From Thermoflexales bacterium (GTDB lineage: Bacteria; Chloroflexota; Anaerolineae; B4-G1; SLSP01), in contig WFQZ01000132.1 of assembly GCA_015486785.1 (NCBI GenBank), positions 1-13,263 of the forward strand: DNA of 13,263 nt. Direction: 5' to 3'. This document shows positions 7,286 through 13,263 of the stretch, one piece after another. The translations under genes were made by a program, and so were the position numbers. The notes beneath the pieces were generated by a model that saw only the letters and a program-made list of their open reading frames with translations, was not told where the DNA came from and ran no database searches. Every line of letters starts with the position of its first letter. Within the stretch, counting starts at the first letter, position 1.

Positions 7286-7395
7286 GTGAGGGCGTCTGCA
7301 CCGTGGCACTCCGAGCTGACGGAGCGACACGCGGGCAAGCGTTGGTTTCTGTGGTTGCGTCACTGCCGCAAGTGCCGTTTCACGTTGAGCCGCCT
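7161..7395. other. Intergenic stretch at the right border of the island
   Basis: There is no recognisable gene between the STAND gene and the secG promoter. The stretch holds an A7 run (7185-7191), a perfect 9-bp direct repeat TGACGGAGC (7162-7170 and 7317-7325), and a small hairpin CTCCG/CGGAG (7309-7313 with 7320-7324). GC content rises from left to right. A short unassigned frame from GTG 7286 to TAA 7444 has coding-like high GC at third positions and a CRKC motif, but no family was recognised. No rho-independent terminator was seen after the STAND gene. Confidence 0.5.
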
Positions 7396-7407
7396 CCCCC
7401 CCCCCCC
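7396..7407 (+). repeat. Homopolymer run of 12 C
   Basis: An uninterrupted run of twelve C lies ten nucleotides upstream of the -35 box of secG. It could change length by slippage and so alter upstream promoter DNA, or it could be an uncertain base count in the assembly. Confidence 0.9.
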
Positions 7408-7417
7408 GGCCTCTCCA

Positions 7418-7445
7418 TTGTCAACCGTGGGCGGCGTGTTATAAT
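7418..7445 (+). promoter_or_regulatory. Strong sigma-70 promoter of secG (extended -10)
   Basis: TTGTCA (7418-7423), a 16-nt spacer and a perfect TATAAT (7440-7445), preceded by TGT, which makes an extended -10. The start would fall near 7452, giving a leader of about 25 nt with GGGAGG ten nucleotides before the secG ATG. This is the best promoter in the window. Confidence 0.8.
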
Positions 7446-7475
7446 CCCGCCCACTTTGAGGGAGGCAACGAAACT

Positions 7476-7700
7476 ATGGACGTTTATCTCAACATTGTGC
7501 AGATTATTCTCGGCATCGCACTCATCGTGTTGGTGCTCTTTGAGGTACGCAGCAGCGGATTGGGCGGGGTTTTCGGCGGCACGCAGACCAGCCTGGTACG
7601 CCATCGCCGGGGCGCGGAGCTGCTATTGTTCCGCCTGACGATCTTGACCTCGGTGCTGTTCTTCATTGTGGCCGTGATCAACGTTGTGGCGATAGGCTGA
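7476..7700 (+). CDS. secG: Preprotein translocase subunit SecG
   Basis: A 74-residue protein with the SecG layout. A first membrane span (YLNIVQIILGIALIVLVLFE) is followed by a cytoplasmic Gly-rich loop SSGLGGVFGG with TSLVRHRRG, and then a second span (LTILTSVLFFIVAVINVV). SecG associates with SecY and SecE and helps SecA drive proteins through the membrane. Length is normal for the compact SecG of this phylum. It has its own strong promoter and a GGAGG site, and is followed by a terminator-like hairpin, so it is probably mainly monocistronic. It marks the return to core genome to the right of the accessory island. Confidence 0.95.
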   Translation: MDVYLNIVQIILGIALIVLVLFEVRSSGLGGVFGGTQTSLVRHRRGAELLLFRLTILTSVLFFIVAVINVVAIG

Positions 7701-7715
7701 GCGACCTTTCGACCT

Positions 7716-7766
7716 AGGACGAAGTTCGGGGAGCGCATTCGCCCCCCCCGGCTTCGTCCTTTCTCT
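7716..7766 (+). terminator. Terminator-like hairpin after secG
   Basis: AGGACGAAG (7716-7724) pairs perfectly with CTTCGTCCT (7752-7760). Inside it GGGG and GCG (7728-7735) can pair with CGC and CCCC (7740-7749), making a long compound stem. It is followed by TTTCTCTT, a modest T-rich tract. It starts 15 nt after the secG stop and ends about 15 nt before the next ATG, so it would either end the secG mRNA or attenuate read-through into the binding-protein gene. Confidence 0.65.
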
Positions 7767-7781
7767 TGCCAAGCAACCATT

Positions 7782-9446
7782 ATGTTCCGGCGCATCGGAT
7801 GGCAAGTACTCCTGGTCGGGGTGGGCTTCCTGCTCACCGCGGCCTTTCTCATTTACCTGGCGACCCTCTACACCACCGAGTTCCGCCCGGCCCAGGGAGG
7901 GACTTACGTGGAAAGCGTGGGCGGGTATCCCCAAACGCTCAACCCCTTGCTCAGTTTCTACAACAACGCCGATGGCGATGTGACGGCGTTGACCTTCTGC
8001 GGCTTGACGCGCCTGGGACAACAAGGGGAAGTCGAACCGGACCTCGCCACCGGCTGGAGCATTGACCCTTCCGGCATCACCTACACGTTCCACCTGAACG
8101 GGCAAGCGATGTGGCACGATGGGAGCTACGTCTCCGCCGATGATGTGGTCTTCACCTTCTCGCTCCTGCAAGACCCGGACTACCCCGGCCCGCCGGACTT
8201 GGGGCAATTGTGGCGCTCCGTGCAGATTCACAAGCTGGATGATGAGACGGTGCAATTCGTGCTGGCCGAGCCATACGCCCCGTTTTTGGATTACACCACG
8301 GTAGGCTTGCTGCCCGCGCACCTCCTGCACGGCATCCACGCCGCCGAGTTGCCCACGCTGGAGTTCAACCGCCATCCGATTGGCTGCGGCCCCTTCCGCC
8401 TGAGCGACGTGGAAATCACCGACGGGCAGATTTCCGCCGCCACGTTCAAGCGATTCCGGCACTACTACGGCCCTTCGGCGTACCTGGAAAATGTGGTGCT
8501 GCGCTTCTACGCCACCCCGCGAGCCGCGCTTGAGGCTTACCAAGATGGCGAAGTGGAAGGCGTCTCTGAGATCACGCCGGAATTGCTGCCGCAAGCCTTT
8601 GCCGCGTCCGGCCTGAACCTGTACTCCGCGCCCACGGCGGAGATGACCATGTTGTACCTCAACGAGCTGCTGACCGACACGCTGCCGTTTGACGATGCCA
8701 AAGTGCGCCAAGCACTGCTCTACAGCATCAACCGCAAGCAGCTCATCAACGAGGAACTGGACGGGCAAGCGATCATCCCCGAAACCCCGTTGATCCCCGG
8801 CACGTGGGCTTACACTACCGAGGGCATCACCCACTACACCTTCAATCAGCCCCGCGCCACGCATCTGCTGGCCGGCGAAGGCTGGACGCGCACCGCGCCC
8901 ACCGAAACATTGCACGATGCCGCCGGGCAGCCGTTGGCCTTCACCTTGATGGCCGCCAATGAGCCGCAGGATTTAGCCCTCGCCCAAGCCATCGCCCGGA
9001 ACTGGGCGCAAGTGGGGATTTCGGTCACCGTGCAGAGCGTCCCGCCGCTGGCACTCAACGCCGCCTTGGAATCACGCAGCTACCAAGCGGCCCTGGTGCA
9101 TCTGCTCATCCCCGGCGATCCCGACCAATACCTCTTCTGGCACGAAACCCAGCGGCTGATGGGGCAAAATTACACCGGCTTCCAGCATCGGCGCATCAGC
9201 GAGGTCTTGGAACAAGCCCGCACCACCATCAACCGCGACAAACGATTGGCCTTGTACCGCGAGTTCCAACAGTTGTTTATGGAGCAAGTCCCCGCGCTGC
9301 CGCTGTACGTGCCGGTGTACACCTACGCCGTGGATGCCCGCGTCCACGGGGTGCAAATCGGCCCGCTGATGAAACCCTCCGACCGCTTCTTGACCATCGC
9401 CAACTGGTACGTGCTGGAGCGGCGGGTGATCGTCAGCGAGCAGTAG
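7782..9446 (+). CDS. ABC transporter substrate-binding protein, family 5 (peptide/nickel type)
   Basis: A 554-residue protein, the usual length of DppA/OppA-type binding proteins. The N-terminus is a membrane span (about 8-29) without a lipobox Cys, so it looks like an uncleaved anchor, although a signal peptide cleaved near residue 33 is possible. Family text is clear: GGYPQTLNPLLS, CGLTRLGQQGEVEPDLATGW (73-92), GITYTFHLNGQAMWHDG (98-114), VSADDVVFTFSLL (117-129), then VRQALLYSINRKQLINE and GPLMKPSDRFLTIANWY near the end. Such proteins bind an oligopeptide or similar solute outside the cell and pass it to a permease. No permease or ATPase gene is adjacent, so the substrate cannot be named. 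No good ribosome binding site precedes the ATG, and a hairpin lies directly upstream. The 3' end overlaps the convergent amidohydrolase gene by 14 bp. Confidence 0.9.
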   Translation: MFRRIGWQVLLVGVGFLLTAAFLIYLATLYTTEFRPAQGGTYVESVGGYPQTLNPLLSFYNNADGDVTALTFCGLTRLGQQGEVEPDLATGWSIDPSGITYTFHLNGQAMWHDGSYVSADDVVFTFSLLQDPDYPGPPDLGQLWRSVQIHKLDDETVQFVLAEPYAPFLDYTTVGLLPAHLLHGIHAAELPTLEFNRHPIGCGPFRLSDVEITDGQISAATFKRFRHYYGPSAYLENVVLRFYATPRAALEAYQDGEVEGVSEITPELLPQAFAASGLNLYSAPTAEMTMLYLNELLTDTLPFDDAKVRQALLYSINRKQLINEELDGQAIIPETPLIPGTWAYTTEGITHYTFNQPRATHLLAGEGWTRTAPTETLHDAAGQPLAFTLMAANEPQDLALAQAIARNWAQVGISVTVQSVPPLALNAALESRSYQAALVHLLIPGDPDQYLFWHETQRLMGQNYTGFQHRRISEVLEQARTTINRDKRLALYREFQQLFMEQVPALPLYVPVYTYAVDARVHGVQIGPLMKPSDRFLTIANWYVLERRVIVSEQ

Positions 9447-11070
9447 CCTCAAACTGCCACACGCCCCCCACCATCGTGCGGACGACGCGCGTTTCGCGCA
9501 GTGCCTCCGGCGGAGCAGCGAAGATGTCGCGCTCCAGCACCGTGAGATCGGCCTCGTAACCCGGCAGCAGCAGGCCGCGCCGAGCTTCCAACCCGGCGGC
9601 GTAAGCCGCGCCCCAAGTGTATGCCCGCACCGCCGCCTCAAGCGTCAACCGCTGCGCCGGATACCAGCCGTGCGCATCCGGCTGCCCCTGCTCATCCCGC
9701 CGGGTGATGGCGGCGTACAGTCCAGGCAGGGGATCAAACGACTCCACCGGCGCATCGGAGCCGAACGCCAGCACCGCCCCGTGATCGGCCAACTCGCGCC
9801 AGGCGTAAGCGTGCGCCGACCTCGCGCCCCAGTGCCGATCCGCCATCCGCCGGTCGTGGATCGCGTGGATCGGCTGCATTGAGGCCACGATCTGCGCCTC
9901 GGCCAACCGCGCTTGATCCTCCGGCGTGATGAGCTGCACGTGCTCAATGCGATGCCGCAGCGCGGGATTGCGCCGCCGCGCCTCGGCCAACGCCGCCACC
10001 ACCCAATGATTGGCGCGGTCGCCGATGGCATGCACCGCCAAAGCGACGTGGGCCTCCGCCGCTTGCCGCGCGATTTCGGCCAGCGCGTCCGGCTCCAAGG
10101 TCAACACGCCGAGGTTATCCGGCTCGCCCTCGTAGGGCGCGAACATCGCCGCCGTCCGCGCTCCCAACGCGCCATCGGAAAAATACTTCAGCCCGCCGAA
10201 GCGCAACCAAGCATCCCCGCAGCCGGAAGTCAGCCCCAACGAGGCCACGGCCTGCGGGGATTGCTGCGGCAGATATTTGACCACCCGCAGCCGCAGCCCG
10301 CCGCGCCGCCGCAGGGTCTGATAGGCCGCGAAGGCCGGCGTCCCATCCATATCGTGAACCCCGGTCAGCCCCACGGCCAACAGGCGGGATTGCGCTTCCG
10401 CCAGCGCGTCCGCCACCTCCTCCACCGAGGGGGACGGAATCGCCGCGTTGACCAGCTCCATCGCGGCCTCGAAGCACAACCCGTTCGGCTCGCCGTGCGC
10501 GTCGCGCCCCAACCTGCCGTGGAGCGGATCGGGCGTGGCGGCGGTGATGTGCGCCCGGCGCAATGCCTCCGTGTTGGCCACCAGCACGTGCGCACTCTTG
10601 GCCACCAGGCTGACCGGATGACGCGGGGCCACCCGATCCAGCTCCGCCGCCGTGGGGAAAGTCGGATCGTCCCAGTCGTTGTGATTCCAGCCGCGCCCGA
10701 TGATCCAAGTGCCCGGCGGCTGCGCGGCAGCCTGCGCCGCGACCTGCTCCAGCATCGCGGCGCGGGAAAGGCCGTACACGTCCAACTCGCGCAGGCTCAT
10801 GCCGTACCACATCAAGTGCAAGTGGGCATCGGTGAGGCCGGGCAGCACCATCGCCCCGCCCAAATCCACCGTCTCCGCACCGGGAGCATCCTGCCACTGT
10901 TGCGCCTCGGCGTCCAGCGCGAGAATCGTCTCCCCGGCCATCGCCAGCGACTCGGCCCACGGACGGCGCGGGTCGCCGGTGTAGATGCGGGCGTGGCGCA
11001 GGACTTTCACCCAGCCCGGCGTGTCAAAATCACAGTGCGCCCACGAGGGACGCGATCCAACCGACGCCAT
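9433..11070 (-). CDS. YtcJ-like amidohydrolase (amidohydrolase family 3)
   Basis: A metal-dependent hydrolase of the YtcJ/exoenzyme-regulatory type. Visible motifs in order: HARIYTGDPRRPWAESLA (beta-sandwich start), VLPGLTDAHLHLMWYG (HxH metal ligands), GRGWNHNDW, GGLKYFSDGALGARTA (Lys plus substrate loop), HAIGDRANHWV (His), RIEHVQL (His) and FGSDAPVESFDPLPGLYAAI (metal-binding Asp), then EADLTVLERD near the C-terminus. Reaction: hydrolysis of an amide or related bond, substrate unknown; relatives include N-substituted formamide deformylase-type enzymes. The frame is open to 11184. The ATG at 11070 has GGAGGG four nucleotides upstream and gives 545 residues, but family similarity starts only at a GTG at 11010, which would remove the overlap with the DedA gene. 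Both starts are plausible. It is the last gene of the minus-strand operon. Confidence 0.88.
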   Translation of the reverse strand: MASVGSRPSWAHCDFDTPGWVKVLRHARIYTGDPRRPWAESLAMAGETILALDAEAQQWQDAPGAETVDLGGAMVLPGLTDAHLHLMWYGMSLRELDVYGLSRAAMLEQVAAQAAAQPPGTWIIGRGWNHNDWDDPTFPTAAELDRVAPRHPVSLVAKSAHVLVANTEALRRAHITAATPDPLHGRLGRDAHGEPNGLCFEAAMELVNAAIPSPSVEEVADALAEAQSRLLAVGLTGVHDMDGTPAFAAYQTLRRRGGLRLRVVKYLPQQSPQAVASLGLTSGCGDAWLRFGGLKYFSDGALGARTAAMFAPYEGEPDNLGVLTLEPDALAEIARQAAEAHVALAVHAIGDRANHWVVAALAEARRRNPALRHRIEHVQLITPEDQARLAEAQIVASMQPIHAIHDRRMADRHWGARSAHAYAWRELADHGAVLAFGSDAPVESFDPLPGLYAAITRRDEQGQPDAHGWYPAQRLTLEAAVRAYTWGAAYAAGLEARRGLLLPGYEADLTVLERDIFAAPPEALRETRVVRTMVGGVWQFEATAR

Positions 11071-11593
11071 AGTACCCTCCCCAAGCGGCGACGATGGCCT
11101 TGATGGTTTTGCCGCTCCACGTGGCCAGCATAAACCGCCACAGCGGATAGCCCACCACCCCGCCGGCCATCGCCGCCAGGTCAAAAAACGGCACCGGGAA
11201 GAGCGAGAGCACGAAGATCGTCAAATCGCCGTTCCGGCGCATCCAGTTTTCCAGGGTCACATAGAGGCGCGAACGTTCGGCCAGGTCCTCCACGGCGTAC
11301 CCGGCCACGTAACCGGTGATCTCCCCCAGCCCGTCGCCGAATCCGGCGCACAGCCCGACGAACCAAGGATTCAGCACCGCGCCCATCGTGAAGGTAAAGG
11401 CCAGGTGCGGAATGGGCAGGATGATCGTGGAACTGCCGATCATCGCCATCGCGAAGACGCCGGCATAGCCCCAGTTGCGGAATTTCTCCACATCCAGCTT
11501 GTCCATGTTGAGCACGATCAAGACCATCAGGCCGCCCAACAGGACCAAGATCGCGATGCGGATGAGTGTCCGCTGCTGCGGGGAAGGGTTCAC
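11030..11593 (-). CDS. DedA/VTT-domain integral membrane protein
   Basis: A 187-residue protein with an N-terminal span (about 10-29) and the VTT (SNARE-associated, DedA-like) core: GSSTIILPIPHLAFTFTMG, then GFGDGLGEITGYVAGY (the conserved G-x-x-x-G-E), FPVPFFDLAAMAGGVVGY and WSGKTIKAIVAAWGGYYG. Members are lipid scramblases or flippases, or affect membrane homeostasis; the exact substrate here is unknown. The start is GTG at 11593, which overlaps the stop of the preceding dehydrogenase gene as GTGA, so translation is likely coupled. The gene end overlaps the possible ATG of the amidohydrolase by 41 nt. The association with a nucleotide-sugar enzyme fits an envelope role. Confidence 0.9.
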   Translation of the reverse strand: MNPSPQQRTLIRIAILVLLGGLMVLIVLNMDKLDVEKFRNWGYAGVFAMAMIGSSTIILPIPHLAFTFTMGAVLNPWFVGLCAGFGDGLGEITGYVAGYAVEDLAERSRLYVTLENWMRRNGDLTIFVLSLFPVPFFDLAAMAGGVVGYPLWRFMLATWSGKTIKAIVAAWGGYYGVGWIASLVGAL

Positions 11594-12930
11594 AGGGGCG
11601 CACCCAGGCGGACGGTCTGCGCCGCGCCGCTGCGGCCCCGCAAGGCGTTGCAGCTATCCACCACCAACGGCGCGTGCTGCACCACGAGATCGTAATCCAC
11701 GTTGGCGTGCCCGGTGACAATCACCGCCACGTCCACTTGCTGCAACACCTCCGGCGACAAGTCCACCGAGGTCAATTGCAGCGATTCGGGATAGAAGACG
11801 TTGCCGCCCACGGAGAAACGCGGCACATACGGATCGTGATAGCTCACGGTGGCTCCGCGCTGCAACAGCAACTCAATGACGCGCTCGGCGGGGGAGTTGC
11901 GGGCATCGCCGATCCCGGCTTTGAAGGCCACGCCCAGCACCAGCACTCGCGCCTCGTCGAGGGGTTTGCCCTGCTTGCTCAACCCCCGGCAGGTCAAATC
12001 CACCACGTGGTAAGGCATCGCCTCGTTGGTCTCCGCCGCCAGCTCAATGAAGCGGGTGTAGAAATCATACTCGCGGGCCTTCCACAAGAGGTAGTAAGGG
12101 TCAATGGGGATACAGTGTCCGCCCACGCCTGGGCCGGGCGCAAAGGGCATAAAGCCGAAGGGCTTGGTCTTGGCCGCCTCCAGCACCTCCCAAAAATCAA
12201 TCCCCATCCGCTCGGCCAACTGCGCGATCTCGTTGACCAAGGCGATGTTGACCGCGCGGAACGTGTTTTCCAGCAGTTTGGTCAACTCCGCCGCCGCCGG
12301 GGACTGCACCTCGTGAACCGGTGCGCCCATCTGCCGCAGCAGGGACGCAGCCAGCTCCGTGGAGGCGCGATCCAGCCCGCCCACGACCTTGGGGGTGTTG
12401 TAGGCACTCCACTTCTGGTTGCCTGGGTCGATCCGCTCCGGCGAAAACGCCAGGTAGAAGTCCGTTCCGGCCTGCAAGCCGCTCTGACGCTCCAGAATGG
12501 GCTGCACAACCTCGGTGGTGGTGCCCGGATAGGTGGTGGATTGCAGCACGATCAGTTGTCCCGCCCGCAAGCGCGGCGCGATGCTTTCCGTCGCTTGGAT
12601 AATGTACACCAAGTCCGGGGTGTGCTGCACCGTGTAGGGCGTCGGCACGCAGATGAAAACCGCGTCGCACTCGTGCAGCACGTCATAATCCAACGTCGCC
12701 CGCAATTTTCCGGCCTCCACCAGCGGCTGCAACTCGGCATCGCTCACATCTTCAATGTAACTGTGTCCGGCGTTCAAGGATTCGGCCCGGCTGGCCTGCA
12801 CCTCAATGCCAACGGTGGTGAATCCGGCCTTCGCAAACCCCATCGCCAACGGCAACCCCACGTATCCCAGGCCGATCACGGCCACGTGCGCCGTGCGCCG
12901 GGCGATCTTTTCCGATAAAGTTACGCTCAT
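11590..12930 (-). CDS. wbpA: UDP-N-acetylglucosamine 6-dehydrogenase (WbpA-like nucleotide-sugar dehydrogenase)
   Basis: A 446-residue NAD-dependent dehydrogenase that oxidises C6 of a UDP-sugar to the uronic acid, feeding surface polysaccharide or glycan synthesis. Motifs: the dinucleotide fold VIGLGYVGLP (18-27), VFICVPTP (91-98), STTYPGTT (131-138), FSPERIDPG (162-170), AELTKLLENTFRAVNIAL with K218 and N222, and GPGVGGHCIPIDPYYL (266-281) with catalytic C273. VLGVAFKAGIGDARNSP marks the UDP-binding domain and SYHDPYVP follows. The KPFGFMPFAPGPGVGG text favours the WbpA type over plain UDP-glucose dehydrogenase; WecC/TviB-like activity on another N-acetylhexosamine cannot be excluded. The ATG at 12930 has AAGGAGA (12941-12947) ten nucleotides upstream. 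It heads the trio that continues through the DedA gene (GTGA overlap) and the amidohydrolase. Confidence 0.92.
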   Translation of the reverse strand: MSVTLSEKIARRTAHVAVIGLGYVGLPLAMGFAKAGFTTVGIEVQASRAESLNAGHSYIEDVSDAELQPLVEAGKLRATLDYDVLHECDAVFICVPTPYTVQHTPDLVYIIQATESIAPRLRAGQLIVLQSTTYPGTTTEVVQPILERQSGLQAGTDFYLAFSPERIDPGNQKWSAYNTPKVVGGLDRASTELAASLLRQMGAPVHEVQSPAAAELTKLLENTFRAVNIALVNEIAQLAERMGIDFWEVLEAAKTKPFGFMPFAPGPGVGGHCIPIDPYYLLWKAREYDFYTRFIELAAETNEAMPYHVVDLTCRGLSKQGKPLDEARVLVLGVAFKAGIGDARNSPAERVIELLLQRGATVSYHDPYVPRFSVGGNVFYPESLQLTSVDLSPEVLQQVDVAVIVTGHANVDYDLVVQHAPLVVDSCNALRGRSGAAQTVRLGAPL

Positions 12931-12961
12931 AGTTTGATAGTCTCCTTTGTTAAAAGTTACA

Positions 12962-13005
12962 GCTCACCGCACAGAGCCATTTTGGTATCGCCTCTCGCGG
13001 TGAGC
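12962..13005 (-). promoter_or_regulatory. Hairpin between yggS and the dehydrogenase gene
   Basis: A perfect 9-bp inverted repeat, GCTCACCGC (12962-12970) and GCGGTGAGC (12997-13005), encloses further possible pairs (AGAG with CTCT, CCA with TGG). On the minus strand it lies 19 nt after the yggS stop and is followed by GTAACTTTTAAC, only a weak T tract. It could be a weak terminator, a processing site or a structured leader of the dehydrogenase mRNA, which begins about 30 nt downstream. Confidence 0.5.
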
Positions 13006-13024
13006 CGTCTTCCAGTGGGAATGA

Positions 13025-13263
13025 TCACGCGCGGGCGCCGAAGATCGCCCGCCCCACGCGGATCAACGTGGCGCCTTCTTCGACGGCCACCTCAAAATCG
13101 GCACTCATCCCCATCGAGAGATGCTGCCAGTCCGCGCCGGGGAAGGCTTCGCGCAGCGCATCCCGCAGGCCGCGCAGCGAAGCAAACACCGGACGCACCT
13201 CCTCCGGGTCGTCAACCAGCGGGGCCATCGTCATCAGCCCTTCCAGGCGCAAGCCCGGTAAGG
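13025..13263 (-). CDS. yggS: YggS/PLPBP family pyridoxal phosphate-binding protein, C-terminal part
   Basis: The last 79 residues of a gene that enters from the right edge. The text LEGLMTMAP, DDPEEVRPVFASLRGLRD and HLSMGMSADFEVAVEEGATL followed by IRVGRAIFGAR is the conserved C-terminus of the YggS/PROSC (PLP homeostasis) family. SMGMS-x-D contributes to phosphate binding, and the final Arg-x-Gly-x-x-(I/L)FG strand is diagnostic. The protein binds PLP on a TIM-barrel fold without known catalytic turnover and controls vitamin B6 and amino-acid balance in the cytoplasm. The gene ends 94 nt before the dehydrogenase start on the same strand. Confidence 0.93.
   Translation of the reverse strand, partial: LPGLRLEGLMTMAPLVDDPEEVRPVFASLRGLRDALREAFPGADWQHLSMGMSADFEVAVEEGATLIRVGRAIFGARA

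Noticed and set aside
3300..7300. Search for transposon ends or att-like repeats bracketing the island
   Set aside because: No matching direct or inverted repeat between the left (about 3315) and right (about 7285) borders was found by eye, and there is no integrase or transposase, so no mobile element is called.
7623..8915. 430-residue minus-strand open frame opposite the binding protein
   Set aside because: The plus strand carries clear SBP family 5 motifs through the whole span; the minus frame has no recognisable domain and also crosses secG and the hairpin.
9913..11103. 396-residue plus-strand frame opposite the amidohydrolase
   Set aside because: The amidohydrolase motifs on the minus strand are unambiguous; this frame is Arg/Gln/His-rich shadow text.
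11566..12918. 450-residue plus-strand frame opposite the dehydrogenase
   Set aside because: It mirrors the dehydrogenase gene almost end to end and contains no motifs, while the minus frame has all catalytic motifs.

Overview
The window looks like a chromosomal piece of a GC-rich bacterium, most likely a member of the Chloroflexota (Anaerolineae/Caldilineae type). This is an inference. It rests on the long Thr/Pro linkers of the VPPTATP type, a surface protein with a signal-peptidase-like front end, the style of the SecG and dipeptide-type binding protein, and tight same-strand overlaps (ATGA, GTGA). No rRNA, tRNA or CRISPR array was seen.

Left part (1-2504, minus strand): two translationally coupled genes for cell-surface proteins. 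The first, transcribed leftwards from a TATAAT box that seems to give a leaderless mRNA, combines an S26 signal-peptidase-like domain, a membrane span, an Fn3-like domain, a second beta domain, two Thr/Pro linkers and a C-terminal membrane span. Its stop overlaps (ATGA) the start of a secreted lipoprotein that runs off the left edge. That lipoprotein resembles the region before the catalytic domain of gingipain-like (C25) proteins.

Middle part (about 2600-7290, plus strand): an accessory island. It starts with a higBA locus in which only the last codons of the toxin gene higB survive in front of an intact higA. A short single-span membrane protein gene follows, with its own promoter; it appears to lose its 3' end where base composition changes. 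Then comes a large AT-richer gene for a 1254-residue STAND NTPase with an N-terminal nuclease-like domain, a likely anti-phage or other conflict-system protein.

Right part: secG, with a very clear extended -10 promoter just downstream of a run of 12 C. A terminator-like hairpin separates it from a solute-binding protein of the peptide/nickel family. That gene converges on, and overlaps by 14 bp, a minus-strand operon. Read from right to left the operon is the end of a YggS/PLPBP gene, a UDP-sugar 6-dehydrogenase (WbpA-like), a DedA/VTT membrane protein and a YtcJ-like amidohydrolase. These look like ordinary core and envelope functions.

The most interesting material is the STAND/nuclease gene with its remodelled left border, and the coupled pair of a signal-peptidase-like fusion and a C25-like lipoprotein.
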